Origin: an uncultured Alphaproteobacteria bacterium
GTDB lineage: Bacteria; Pseudomonadota; Alphaproteobacteria; Micavibrionales; CSBR16-224
Direction of reading: 5' to 3'
Length of the DNA stretch: 64,000 nt
Assembly: GCA_950054485.1 (NCBI GenBank)
Contig: CATLPD010000004.1
Coordinates: 62,001 to 126,000 of the forward strand
This document shows positions 17,201 through 24,391 of this stretch, in pieces. Position 1 is the stretch's first letter. Every line of letters begins with the position of its first letter. The notes under the pieces were generated by a model. It searched no databases and was not told the DNA's origin. It saw only the letters and a program-made list of their open reading frames with translations. A program made the translations under genes and the position numbers.

Positions 17201-17265
17201 ATGATGACAGTGAGGTCGGTGCGAAACTGAAAATGTTCTACAAAACCAAGCCAAAGGCAGCCTGA
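14218..17265 (+). CDS. Large MoxR/CobS-like AAA+ ATPase
   Basis: A 1015-residue cytoplasmic ATPase. Walker A is GDPGMGKS (133-140). The likely Walker B is ATYDEYNKSKQG with Asp290-Glu291, resembling the DEINKA motif of MoxR proteins, and sensor 1 is WGILFTGNKS. A Lys-rich segment (~500-525) follows, then a long C-terminal part with a coiled coil from about residue 755 to 850 (EDKASQETKLKDLESKLSDK and onward) and a closing alpha/beta region with RHAKTDRTVIIGDAI. MoxR-type ATPases act as chaperones or metal-insertion motors with VWA partners; the upstream gene supplies one. The size is far above the usual 300-400 residues, so the C-terminal 600 residues are a system-specific addition. An AAAGGAAAA site precedes the ATG. 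Confidence 0.85.
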   Translation: MTPRDPQHESGKAAKSAKQDKKESLLKKKVAELTREDLLELMKPLGTTGLPFPMWGTQKIKHEGGAELGQALTFIEEDPQDGEPLIVLSEKSFDEAWGIIARELPTPSMLPIFREMLERMAPDSKNRQFFVMGDPGMGKSFMGGMIGRVMSRQSPRVYDCGGKQMNSMLFEMVLDFGAGDGPAALIDQAMMDGKLKPASVSVLRTLADEINTTDKKYIAELADGVFEIDWEAIGRESEIGLSKIKIVEDMINTIIKLEGFDKGGTNMLGMNSQFGPMITDFVEGNFATYDEYNKSKQGGDDALQTVLQFINGEIDECTVENPLKGKDGTSGPTEFTFRREDVKAGWGILFTGNKSKDGATTRALNKSVYSRLGPRDLPEVSQEDWQHRICQLMTGVPISTWYHIMKEDADANPDDFADFLWHIRTSGLTEDQVNAIPQSQKVWLQNWQRVNDAAEKLGNFFFKWRDMLDVERAAYVYHLGDEIDDDFSAEQSLDFRRVIKILQKASKPRAKLKAANSKTKIPTKTTLKKAPVRDHFNVKREDQEMDYGTRLTEILINDIFESSGAMGKEALYAKLLEEAENCAIIQQEFNGDAERSQVKTIEQLLNITEFDNADIRIQAKIAQEIFCKMLRERHPEIEAANNEIVTIDRMVEIIQDMRSTAEAAREEQKIAIQNTDINTVMDKPLAEAKMLDYADISDFEDEPSFYDVLTLDEFLSAFVIPGVTDKNFNGIWDNNLTILTKIKKYSENKTRVEEDKASQETKLKDLESKLSDKQDELNDAKTISSAGPDDIKALEEEVDALKKEVKDSQNMISNLLKDVDRNQAAIERIEKDGMKAVDELEKQEKDTDSMMTDSHAESISMAENRSKSGIGLTTIFCRVDDAGQSDKNAPPEYTPVHVLRHAKTDRTVIIGDAISETLKDAFKKAKINYVDFSQDGAETKINNAIDEMIRGMDAETLQNLNFAFSYRNTVDKDKLEGRDLGNKIVSSRKVVHDDNDDSEVGAKLKMFYKTKPKAA

Positions 17266-17281
17266 ACAGGCCGGTTTCTAG

Positions 17282-17632
17282 ATGAATAGTAATATAAAAT
17301 CAACGGAGCCTTCCCCTAAAGAAGGCTCCGATGCATTTGAAAAACTCGCCAGAGAAATCGCCCGGCGTGATGCGCTTGAGCATTTTGAATTTTTACCACA
17401 TAATTCAAAGCTTTATAGAGTTGAAAAAAGTTGGAAAACCTCTATTATTAAAGATGATCCAAAAGTCAGGGAAGTGGGGAGCCTTTTGGAATTTGAGCGA
17501 GCTGTATGCGATTCAAATATCAATATTATCTTTATCCCGTCCACCGCCTTGATTTCAGATGATGGAATAATCCGCGTCTGTCAGCGTAATGCGGTCGGAA
17601 AAACGATATTAAAAGAGGAAAATGATGATTAA
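17282..17632 (+). CDS. Small hypothetical protein between AAA+ ATPase and modular partner
   Basis: A 116-residue protein of unknown function, with no membrane segment. A disordered N-terminus (TEPSPKEGSDAFEK) is followed by helical and beta segments. It starts 16 nt after the ATPase gene, and its stop overlaps the next gene by 11 nt, so it belongs to the same transcription unit and is probably made in step with its neighbours. The reading frame has a plausible composition and runs in the same strand and order as its flanks. I recognise no family. Confidence 0.7.
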   Translation: MNSNIKSTEPSPKEGSDAFEKLAREIARRDALEHFEFLPHNSKLYRVEKSWKTSIIKDDPKVREVGSLLEFERAVCDSNINIIFIPSTALISDDGIIRVCQRNAVGKTILKEENDD

Positions 17633-19115
17633 TAAAGACCTGATAAAAAAAGCATTTATTGCAGATCTTTGTCATCACCCGCTGGCGCCCAGTGTGCGCT
17701 ACCAGCTATCCTCTGTGGCACCGAATCAGGATGTTGATACCCTGTTTAAATCAATTGAGTCCGAAATCACGGTTTCCGATATCTTGAATGCTCAGGAAGA
17801 CGGCGTTGCCTTTATCGACCATGCAGAAGGCTGGAAAAACTTTCCGAAATTGGCCGAGCTTGTGGCGAAAAACGGCACACCGATAACGGCAGCAGATTTG
17901 CTGGGGCGTATCCCGGGTAAACAGAATAAAACTTTTCTACAAAGCGCAACCGATAATAACGGCGGCGAATATTTGTTCACACCGTCTGTATGGAAAGGCC
18001 GCTTTGTCGAGGCTGAAACGCTGTTTTATAAAATTCCGTATACGAAAAGAAATGAAATTGAAAACCGCATACCGTTTCAGGAATTCAAGCGCGGTGTCTA
18101 CGCGCTGGATGGTCTGAGAACACGTGAAGATACGCTGGCAGATTTGAATATCGATTGGCGCGATTTCCCAACCATGTTTGAACATGGCGGGATTGTGCGT
18201 CTGCGCTCGATCGTGGCGAAACTGGAAAGCCATGGGTTGCACCTGACCAAGGAAGATGTGATGTTCCCCGATCGCGAGGGCGATACTATGTTCTTTAGAA
18301 AAGGCGTCTGGGCACATTTTGATGAAATTGTGAGTGTTTTAGCCAAAAACGGTGAGAAATTTGAAGTCGATGATTTCTTTAAGCAATATGGTGTACGCTC
18401 GCATATTTTGAAAGAAGCACAGACCAAGGGTGAAATGGAAAAAATATTCACGCCTGTTCTTTGGGATGGTCGTATCAATGAAATGCTTGAATTGTGGGGC
18501 CGTTTGGCGCCGCTTGAAAAGCAGGATATGGGTCTTGATAAATTTGCCGATGTTGTAGCGAACGCTGAAGACAGAATGTATGGCGGCCTGATTACGGTTG
18601 ATAAAAATCTGAAATTGCAGGATTTACGTCAACCTATCGCGATTGAGGGCAAGGTCCATGTCTATCCGCTGGGATTAAAATCCGTATGGTCTGACTGGGA
18701 TAAGATTCAGAATGTCCTGAATGAAAATGGTGAGCATATGAAAGTCTCAATGTTACGCCGAAAAAGCGGGTACCGTGAACGCAGTATTCTGGAGATGGCC
18801 GTTAAAAACGGACACCTTGAAAAGGTTGTTAACATGTTGGTTGAAACAAAACAGGGCCTTCAGATTGAAGACCTGATGCAACGTGATCATAATAATATCA
18901 ATCTTTTGATGACTATTGCGCGCCGCAAGGAGCTGAAAACCTTGTTCACCCCTGATCTATGGGTTGGCCGCATGAATGACATGAAAACATTATGGGGGCA
19001 AATACCTGTAGAATATAAAGCACAGGTGAACTGGTCACAGGTTTTGAATCAGGTCAATGTTTCGACTTTGAATTCTTCACCGAAACAACGCCCGGCTTTA
19101 AAGCGTAAACGTTAA
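17622..19115 (+). CDS. Modular repeat protein of the VWA/AAA+ locus
   Basis: A 497-residue soluble protein. A module of about 160 residues occurs three times, each marked by hFTPxxWxGRxxExxxLWxxhP: LFTPSVWKGRFVEAETLFYK at 118, IFTPVLWDGRINEMLELWGR at 275 and LFTPDLWVGRMNDMKTLWGQ at 441. Between them are ankyrin-like helical pairs such as SILEMAVKNGHLEKVVNMLV and DIAEL-type segments with NG turns. This suggests a solenoid protein-binding scaffold. The gene overlaps the preceding small gene by 11 nt and closes the plus-strand block begun by the CobD-like gene. ATG 17622 or the adjacent ATG 17625 can serve as start after a GAGG site. The likely role is partner or substrate adaptor of the ATPase, which is inference. 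Confidence 0.78.
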   Translation: MMINKDLIKKAFIADLCHHPLAPSVRYQLSSVAPNQDVDTLFKSIESEITVSDILNAQEDGVAFIDHAEGWKNFPKLAELVAKNGTPITAADLLGRIPGKQNKTFLQSATDNNGGEYLFTPSVWKGRFVEAETLFYKIPYTKRNEIENRIPFQEFKRGVYALDGLRTREDTLADLNIDWRDFPTMFEHGGIVRLRSIVAKLESHGLHLTKEDVMFPDREGDTMFFRKGVWAHFDEIVSVLAKNGEKFEVDDFFKQYGVRSHILKEAQTKGEMEKIFTPVLWDGRINEMLELWGRLAPLEKQDMGLDKFADVVANAEDRMYGGLITVDKNLKLQDLRQPIAIEGKVHVYPLGLKSVWSDWDKIQNVLNENGEHMKVSMLRRKSGYRERSILEMAVKNGHLEKVVNMLVETKQGLQIEDLMQRDHNNINLLMTIARRKELKTLFTPDLWVGRMNDMKTLWGQIPVEYKAQVNWSQVLNQVNVSTLNSSPKQRPALKRKR

Positions 19116-19133
19116 AATCCTTAATCTCTTTCA

Positions 19134-19162
19134 TTGACGTAAGGCCATAAGTTTTTTATTCT
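19134..19162 (+). promoter_or_regulatory. Possible promoter for the zapB-like/zapA pair
   Basis: TTGACG (19134-19139), 17 bp, TATTCT (19157-19162), expected start about 19169, 34 nt before the next ATG. Moderate match only. Confidence 0.35.
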
Positions 19163-19202
19163 AAATATAATTTTCGATTCATAGTATAAGCGAGGTTTAT
19201 AA

Positions 19203-19412
19203 ATGCCGTTATCTCTGGATGCAGTTTTGCAGGATCTTGAGCAATCTATTTCAAAACTTGAAAAAAAGATTGAAACAAAAGCCGTGCGTGCCGAACGTAA
19301 TCAGGCCGAATTGTTCGGTATTTCCGAAGAAGAAAAAACACTGAATAAAACCATCGCTAGCAAGCTCGATTCAACGATTGCACGGCTTGAAACCATTTTG
19401 CAGGAGGGCTGA
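19203..19412 (+). CDS. Short coiled-coil protein upstream of zapA (DUF4164/ZapB-like)
   Basis: A 69-residue protein that is one continuous predicted coiled coil (LEQSISKLEKKIETKAVRAE to ASKLDSTIARLETILQ). Alphaproteobacteria commonly have such a small coiled-coil gene directly in front of zapA. It ends 2 nt before the zapA start, so co-expression is near certain. A role beside ZapA at the division septum is plausible but not shown by sequence. Confidence 0.75.
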   Translation: MPLSLDAVLQDLEQSISKLEKKIETKAVRAERNQAELFGISEEEKTLNKTIASKLDSTIARLETILQEG

Positions 19413-19414
19413 TC

Positions 19415-19882
19415 ATGTCAGAAGTTACAATTACAATAAATGGTCGTCATTATGATATTGCCTGTGATGCGGGACAAGAAGGCCGAATCATCGATCTTGC
19501 CGGATATGTGAACGAGCAAATCGGACGTATTTCAGGTACAGGCGGGGCGTATAATGACTCGCATCTGCAAATTCTGACCCTATTGGTTTTGGCAGACGAA
19601 CTGTTCGAGGCCCGCGAAAAAGGATCATCAAAGACATCAGGCGAAACAAGTGTTTCCGATGCCCAGATGAAAAAAATTGAAACCATGGTTCGTCAGGAAA
19701 TTCAGGCGGAATATGCAGAGCGTTTGAACAATCTGCAGACCCAACTGGCCAATTCGAACCAGCAAGTCAAAGATGCGCAGAAAACTTCTGACAAGTCGGA
19801 CGACGATGAAGATGTTCTGAAAATCGTTCAGCATCTCACAGAACGTGTCGATGGTCTTTTGGCAAAGGTTGATACCCTTTAA
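19415..19882 (+). CDS. zapA: Cell division protein ZapA
   Basis: FtsZ-ring stabilising protein. The N-terminal domain reads EVTITINGRHYDIACDAGQE, then LAGYVNEQIGRIS and HLQILTLLVLADELFEARE, as expected for ZapA. The 155-residue length exceeds the ~110 of enterobacterial ZapA because of a C-terminal helical extension (ETMVRQEIQAEYAERLNNLQ and a Ser/Asp-rich linker), common in alphaproteobacteria. CAGGAGGG precedes the ATG. The order coiled-coil gene, zapA, 6S RNA, cyclo-ligase is a conserved alphaproteobacterial arrangement and strengthens the calls for all four. Confidence 0.93.
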   Translation: MSEVTITINGRHYDIACDAGQEGRIIDLAGYVNEQIGRISGTGGAYNDSHLQILTLLVLADELFEAREKGSSKTSGETSVSDAQMKKIETMVRQEIQAEYAERLNNLQTQLANSNQQVKDAQKTSDKSDDDEDVLKIVQHLTERVDGLLAKVDTL

Positions 19883-19909
19883 TTCACTTGCCCTTGGCGT
19901 GACATCGCA

Positions 19910-20095
19910 CTACATTGTTTCAGGAAGTATGCGGCAGGTCCCGCCAGATACCCTTATCGCAGAGGCCGATGCTATTTTCGCTAGGGAGCTGGCTCTGTCC
20001 GGACCGTGGTTCGGTTATCTCCGGCACCCACCTGTACAACAGGGCCCCAGCGGATACTGAAGTATCAGCGATCTTGCGGCAGCTTCCACCCTAAG
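19910..20095 (+). ncRNA. ssrS: 6S RNA (SsrS)
   Basis: Regulatory RNA that binds sigma-70 RNA polymerase in stationary phase. It is placed between zapA and the 5-formyltetrahydrofolate cyclo-ligase gene, the standard location of ssrS. The 5' arm (CAGGAAGTATGCGGCAGG, then GCAGAGGCCGAT) and the 3' arm (GATCTTGCGGCAGCTTCC) resemble the closing stem of known 6S RNAs, with GGAAG pairing CTTCC at the ends and a GTCCGGACCG element in the middle. The ends are approximate by about 15 nt. Confidence 0.85.
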
Positions 20096-20216
20096 AGCTT
20101 TCATGATCTCATTTTATTCGCGTCAGATTTCGGCTCATGTATTAGATATACATTTCGCCTTATCTTCCTAATTAAAATAATATCCTGTTCGCTCTGCTCA
20201 TATTAAAGGAGATAGA

Positions 20217-20801
20217 ATGCAGTCAGATAAAGCAAAGATTAGAACCGAGGCTTTGGCAGCGCGCCTGCGCATCACGGATGATGAACGTAAGGCCGCGGAG
20301 CGGCATATGCTGATTCACGTCTGTGAGGTACTCGGCAAGCTGAGCGTTCCCAAGATTGTTGCCGGTTATGCGCCATTTCGCGGTGAAGTCAATTGCCTTC
20401 ATATTTTGACCGCGCTCTACCAGCAGGGGTATGAAACCGGCTTGCCCGTTGTGCGCCGTGATTGCGAGGAGGAAGATCTGGAATTTCGGGCCTATCACCC
20501 TGATCAAAAGCTGTTGGAAGGGTATAGCGGCATTATGGAGCCCGATCAGGACCAGCATATTATCAAACCATATATCGTCTTGGTACCTTTGCTGGCGTTC
20601 AATAAAAACCTGCACCGGATCGGCTATGGTGCGGGCCATTATGACCGCACACTCCAGACCCTAAGGCACAGTGGACGCAAAGCTTTTACAATCGGCCTTG
20701 CCTTTGAAAGCCAAAAATACGACAATTTCAAGGCAGAGGCGCACGATCAGCCTTTGGACCGGATCGTGACAGAAGAAAAAATCTACAGCCTGACAGGTTA
20801 A
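20217..20801 (+). CDS. fau: 5-formyltetrahydrofolate cyclo-ligase
   Basis: Converts 5-formyl-THF to 5,10-methenyl-THF with ATP. The 194-residue protein has the C-terminal signature IGYGAGHYDRTL (the glycine-rich family motif) preceded by VPLLAFNKNLHR, and an N-terminal Lys/Arg-rich helix (KAKIRTEALAARL). An AAAGGAGAT site precedes the ATG. The gene follows 6S RNA, as in E. coli ygfA, and may be co-transcribed with it. The next gene starts 2 nt after the stop. Confidence 0.94.
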   Translation: MQSDKAKIRTEALAARLRITDDERKAAERHMLIHVCEVLGKLSVPKIVAGYAPFRGEVNCLHILTALYQQGYETGLPVVRRDCEEEDLEFRAYHPDQKLLEGYSGIMEPDQDQHIIKPYIVLVPLLAFNKNLHRIGYGAGHYDRTLQTLRHSGRKAFTIGLAFESQKYDNFKAEAHDQPLDRIVTEEKIYSLTG

Positions 20802-20803
20802 GT

Positions 20804-21622
20804 ATGAAAATTATATTTTTAGGAGATGTATTTGGCGAGCCCGGACGCGAAGCTGTGGCAAAATACGTGCCGCGCCTTAAGAAGTCACTGGAGCCCGACT
20901 TTATTGTGATTAACGGCGAGAATGCAGCCCATGGCTTTGGAATTAATGCCGAAATATGCCATCAGTTTTTTGATTTGGGCGCTGATGTGATTACGACAGG
21001 CAATCATGTTTGGGATCAGCGCGAAATCATATCTTTTATTGAAAAGGAAAAACGCCTTTTACGCCCGGCGAATTTTTCAAAAGGTACGGTTGGACAAGGT
21101 TACACAATCGTCGAGAATGACAAAGGCCAGCGCCTTGGTGTAATCAATGTAATGAGTCAGCTGTTTATGAAACCGATCGATAGCCCGTTTCCTGTTTTGG
21201 AAGAACTGCTGGGTGAAATTCGCCTGAAAGATAATGTTGATGCGATCTTGGTCGATGTCCACGGCGAGACAACCAGCGAGAAAAAAGCGATCGGCTTTTT
21301 TTGTGACGGGTATGTATCCTGTATTGTCGGAACGCATACTCATGTCCCCACGGCTGACACATGTATTCTGCCACAGGGCAGCGCCTATCAGACCGACGCC
21401 GGCATGTGCGGGTGCTATGACAGCATTATCGGCGTTGACAAAGATATAGCATTACAGCGTTTTACTTCAGATATGCCCAGCGAACGTATGCGCCCTGCAG
21501 AAGGGGAAGGGGCCGTCTGCGGCATCTTTGTGACAACCGACGATGAAACGGGTCTCGCGACAGATATTCAGCCGCTGCGTATAGGGGCAGGTATAATGGA
21601 AAGCCTGCCGGTCGCGGTATGA
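20804..21622 (+). CDS. ymdB: YmdB-family metallophosphoesterase
   Basis: A 272-residue phosphoesterase with 2',3'-cNMP/phosphodiesterase activity known for Bacillus YmdB. Metal-binding motifs are GDVFGEPGR (Asp8), NGENAAHG, TTGNHVWDQ and, in the second half, VGTHTHVPTAD. Length is exactly that of the family. It starts 2 nt after fau and its stop overlaps the next gene by 4 nt (ATGA), giving a fau-ymdB-DUF192 operon. The cellular role in alphaproteobacteria is not established. Confidence 0.93.
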   Translation: MKIIFLGDVFGEPGREAVAKYVPRLKKSLEPDFIVINGENAAHGFGINAEICHQFFDLGADVITTGNHVWDQREIISFIEKEKRLLRPANFSKGTVGQGYTIVENDKGQRLGVINVMSQLFMKPIDSPFPVLEELLGEIRLKDNVDAILVDVHGETTSEKKAIGFFCDGYVSCIVGTHTHVPTADTCILPQGSAYQTDAGMCGCYDSIIGVDKDIALQRFTSDMPSERMRPAEGEGAVCGIFVTTDDETGLATDIQPLRIGAGIMESLPVAV

Positions 21623-22095
21623 AGGGGCTTGTACTTTCCATCCTTTTTATCTTGATGACTATGGCGCAGGGCCATGCCGCCAGCCCGCAATACGATGCGG
21701 ATACGATATGTATACCTGTTTATTTACACACGCAAAATGGAAAACAGCTGGATTTAAGTCTGGAGCTGGCCGTTTCACCGGGTGCGACGCGTCAGGGTTT
21801 GATGTACCGTGAATTTCTGCCCCCACTGGGTGGGATGTTATTTGTGTTCAATCCGCCGCAGGGTGTGTCGATGTGGATGAAGAACACGCTGATTCCCCTC
21901 GATATGTTATTTATCTCGAGCGATAACAAAATTTTAAATATACATCATAATGCAATCCCGCATGATCTGACGCCTTTGCCATCAATGGGGCTAGCGCAAT
22001 ATGTGATCGAATTACGGGGCGGGGCGGCAAAAGCATATGGAATTAATGCAGGTGATCGTATTTCCTTGCCGCAGGGGATTTTTAATTTCCAATAA
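21619..22095 (+). CDS. Secreted DUF192 protein
   Basis: A 158-residue protein with an N-terminal signal peptide (KGLVLSILFILMTMAQGHAA). The mature part holds the DUF192 block: RQGLMYREFLPPLGGMLFVF, then MWMKNTLIPLDMLFI and an ELRGGAAKAYGINAGDRI ending. The domain is small and beta-rich; biochemical function is not known. The start overlaps the ymdB stop by 4 nt, indicating translational coupling. Confidence 0.93.
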   Translation: MKGLVLSILFILMTMAQGHAASPQYDADTICIPVYLHTQNGKQLDLSLELAVSPGATRQGLMYREFLPPLGGMLFVFNPPQGVSMWMKNTLIPLDMLFISSDNKILNIHHNAIPHDLTPLPSMGLAQYVIELRGGAAKAYGINAGDRISLPQGIFNFQ

Positions 22096-22163
22096 AGATT
22101 ACTTGCAAAGTGTTTCAAAAACCGATACAACTGCATCTATTCCTGCCCATCCTATTTCAGTGT

Positions 22164-22240
22164 CGGGGCGTGGCGCAGCCTGGTAGCGCGCCTGTTTTGG
22201 GTACAGGAGGTCGTGAGTTCGAATCTCGCCGCCCCGACCA
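22164..22240 (+). tRNA. tRNA-Pro (anticodon TGG)
   Basis: A 77-nt cloverleaf: acceptor CGGGGCG pairs with CGCCCCG, the anticodon stem CCTGT/ACAGG encloses TTTGGGT with anticodon TGG, the T loop is GTTCGAATC, and the 3' CCA is encoded. A terminator follows within 5 nt. Confidence 0.97.
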
Positions 22241-22244
22241 TTTT

Positions 22245-22270
22245 AAAACCGCCCGAAGGCGGTTTTTTTT
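22245..22270 (+). terminator. Terminator after tRNA-Pro (bidirectional)
   Basis: AACCGCC pairs with GGCGGTT around a CGAA tetraloop and is followed by eight T. The A-run on the left side lets it serve the minus-strand gene ending at 22269 as well. Confidence 0.88.
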
Positions 22271-22754
22271 AATTGGCTTTTGGCTGTTTTCTATGGATGT
22301 TGCGGTCAATCTTCAGTTGCGGTAGCTCTTCCAGCGGGGTGCTTCCGCGGGGCATTTTGAATTTTAAAATATCCTTTTGCTGATCAACCATCTTTTGAAT
22401 CTTTTTATTCAGTCTTGTGCGCTCTTTGGCATTGGCGCTGCTATTGAATTTATTTGTCAGTCGATCAACTTTTCCCTCGATTAATCTCAGCGTGTTCCAT
22501 TCACTGTAATTAACAGGGTATTCTTCGCCGTTAAAGTTATAATAGGATTCAGAGTCGGAAGGTAAATACATCGCTCCCCCGTGGCGAACACCGCTGAATA
22601 CTGATGTGGCGCCTAAGGCCATAGTTGCCCCCATATCAACGGGAAGTGTGAAACACCCTACAATTACGGCAGGAATACCGCCGCCTATACCTACAAGAGA
22701 TAAAGGCGCTCTGTTTTTTGCTTTGAAACGGTTAAATTTACCTTTTAAATCCAT
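22269..22754 (-). CDS. Small membrane protein, tandem paralogue A
   Basis: A 161-residue protein of unknown function. An N-terminal basic segment ([12 protein letters not shown]) precedes a Gly/Pro-rich hydrophobic stretch of two short membrane segments (residues ~18-55), then a Tyr-rich region and a C-terminal helix-loop with [18 protein letters not shown]. The neighbour upstream on the same strand (starting at 23269) has the same architecture and a nearly identical LNKKIQKLVDVQKDIL segment, so the pair arose by tandem duplication. The two genes are 14 nt apart and presumably co-transcribed. I recognise no named family. Confidence 0.75.
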   Translation of the reverse strand: MDLKGKFNRFKAKNRAPLSLVGIGGGIPAVIVGCFTLPVDMGATMALGATSVFSGVRHGGAMYLPSDSESYYNFNGEEYPVNYSEWNTLRLIEGKVDRLTNKFNSSANAKERTRLNKKIQKMVDQQKDILKFKMPRGSTPLEELPQLKIDRNIHRKQPKAN

Positions 22755-22768
22755 AGTCTTCTCGCTTT

Positions 22769-23269
22769 TTAATTCGGGGAGGGTGTTTTCTTTTTTGTCA
22801 TGGACCGGTCAACTGTCAGTTCAACAGTTTCCGGCGCGGTTGTTGAAATATTTTTAGAACGCAGAATATCTTTTTGAACATCAACCAGCTTTTGTATTTT
22901 TTTATTCAGTTTTTTACGAGATTCGGCTGAAGGAGTTTGATTAAATTCAGTCTCCATAACACCAATTCTATAATCCAGTGTTCTTAATGCAGCATATTGA
23001 TTTTTGCCAAGATAATATGTTTTGCCGTCAAACGCATATGTTCCGTTATAGTCTCGGGCATAATAACTATGTGTCCATGGGTTGATTTTAGTATCACGAT
23101 AGCTTTCTGCGAGTATTGCGGCGCCAAAAGCGCAGGTCGCCCCAAAATCAAAAGGTATCATTATCATGCCCCCGAGTAGAGCGACTGTACCACCCAAAAG
23201 CTTTGAATTGAAAGCAATATCGTCGTTTACTTTTGCGCGTGCGCGATTAAATCCAGCTTTTATACCCAT
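22769..23269 (-). CDS. Small membrane protein, tandem paralogue B
   Basis: A 166-residue paralogue of the next gene on this strand. The order is a basic N-terminus (GIKAGFNRARAKVNDD), a hydrophobic Gly-rich region with two membrane segments (LLGGTVALLGGMIMIPFDFG and a GATCAFGAAIL stretch), a Tyr/Asn-rich middle, then LNKKIQKLVDVQKDIL and a Lys/Pro tail. AAGGAG stands before the ATG. The predicted topology is two short hydrophobic helices with cytoplasmic basic ends. Function unknown. Confidence 0.75.
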   Translation of the reverse strand: MGIKAGFNRARAKVNDDIAFNSKLLGGTVALLGGMIMIPFDFGATCAFGAAILAESYRDTKINPWTHSYYARDYNGTYAFDGKTYYLGKNQYAALRTLDYRIGVMETEFNQTPSAESRKKLNKKIQKLVDVQKDILRSKNISTTAPETVELTVDRSMTKKKTPSPN

Positions 23270-23326
23270 GACATACTCCTTGAATTGTTGGAATAAATTA
23301 ACAAAAGGCGAGCATTATGTCAATAT

Positions 23327-23710
23327 CTATTTGTAATAATCCGGAATGTTTTCAAAGATACGGCAGATTCCGCCACGGGGGTCTGTGACGTCGCCCTTAT
23401 AGCGGGGAATCAAATGTAAATGCACATGCGCAACCGATTGACCTGCAGTATCGCCGTCGTTCCACCCCCAAGTAAAGCCATCAGTGTTATATTCTGATTT
23501 TAAACGCTTTTTCTCAGATTTCATCAGGGCGAATACAGCCAGCATTTCATCATCTGTCATCTCATCAGGGGCGATGACGACGCGTTTCGGGATAATCAGG
23601 GTGTGCCCTTTGGATACGGGGTACAGATTGCGCAGGGCAAAGGCAAGTTCATTTTCTGCTGTCCAGCGGTCTGTGGCATCTAAAAACGGTGTTTTGATCA
23701 TATTCGTCAT
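23327..23710 (-). CDS. HIT-family hydrolase
   Basis: A 127-residue histidine-triad protein acting on nucleotide phosphoramidates or dinucleoside polyphosphates. The triad is HVHLHLIPR (near residues 97-105), preceded by VSKGHTLIIPKR and DGFTWGWNDG. Length is typical of single-domain HIT proteins. It is transcribed divergently from the NDUFS4-like gene with a 64-nt gap containing several TATA-like hexamers. Exact substrate cannot be told from sequence. Confidence 0.92.
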   Translation of the reverse strand: MTNMIKTPFLDATDRWTAENELAFALRNLYPVSKGHTLIIPKRVVIAPDEMTDDEMLAVFALMKSEKKRLKSEYNTDGFTWGWNDGDTAGQSVAHVHLHLIPRYKGDVTDPRGGICRIFENIPDYYK

Positions 23711-23774
23711 ATTGGGGCTTTATCTGTTTTTTTATCCTGTGATATAACTATATTAGATTTTAAGGAGTAAAAAA

Positions 23775-24212
23775 ATGAAAACACTCGTCCGTATTTATAA
23801 ACCTGCCAAAAGCGCGATGCAATCGGGCCGCGGGGGGCGTCATGATAAATGGCATCTTGAGGGCGCAGCCCTGTCAGCGCGCGTGCCAGATCATTTGATG
23901 GGCTGGACCACGGCCGAAGATACGAATGACCAGATATCCATGAGTTTTGATACCAAAACAGCCGCGATTGAATTTGCGGAAAGCAAGGGTTGGGGGTATG
24001 AGGTGCACGATCCTGAAGAGCGTCAGGTGAAACCGCAAAACTATCTTGATAATTTTCAATATCATCCCGTCGTTTATCATCCTGTAAAAGTCGAAAAAAA
24101 GACGGAACAAAAGAAAGCAGCCAAGCCGCAGCGCAGCCGCAAAAGCGGTACACGCGTGAAAAAGAAAGATGAAGTCGGTATGGAAAAGGCAAAAAAAGCC
24201 AAAAAGACCTGA
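23775..24212 (+). CDS. NDUFS4-like complex I accessory subunit
   Basis: A 145-residue protein of the ETC complex I subunit family, an accessory subunit of NADH dehydrogenase in alphaproteobacteria and mitochondria (NDUFS4). Motifs are RIYKPAKSAMQSGRGG, DHLMGWTTAEDT and ESKGWGYEVHDPEERQ, followed by PQNYLDNFQ. The family core ends near residue 95. A Lys-rich tail of about 50 residues (KVEKKTEQKKAAKP and KAKKAKKT) is extra and could be a charged membrane or nucleic-acid contact. The AAGGAG site is clear. The gene stands 58 nt upstream of tRNA-Arg, a common alphaproteobacterial arrangement. Confidence 0.9.
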   Translation: MKTLVRIYKPAKSAMQSGRGGRHDKWHLEGAALSARVPDHLMGWTTAEDTNDQISMSFDTKTAAIEFAESKGWGYEVHDPEERQVKPQNYLDNFQYHPVVYHPVKVEKKTEQKKAAKPQRSRKSGTRVKKKDEVGMEKAKKAKKT

Positions 24213-24270
24213 TCTTGCCCCATGCGGCGCTTGCTGATTTACAATTTTACGCTTAATATAAAGCCGTTGC

Positions 24271-24347
24271 GGTCCCATAGCTCAACCGGATAGAGCAATT
24301 GCCTTCTAAGCAATAGGTTGTAGGTTCGAGTCCTACTGGGATCGCCA
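24271..24347 (+). tRNA. tRNA-Arg (anticodon TCT)
   Basis: A 77-nt cloverleaf: acceptor GGTCCCA pairs with TGGGATC (one G-U), the anticodon stem ATTGC/GCAAT carries the loop CTTCTAA with anticodon TCT, the T loop is GTTCGAGTC, and a discriminator G and encoded CCA follow. Confidence 0.95.
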
Positions 24348-24358
24348 CATAAAATACA

Positions 24359-24380
24359 AGCCCCGTAAGGGGTTTTTGTT
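24359..24380 (+). terminator. Terminator after tRNA-Arg
   Basis: CCCC and GGGG pair around GTAA and are followed by TTTTTGTTTT. Confidence 0.8.
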
Positions 24381-24391
24381 TTATGGTATCC

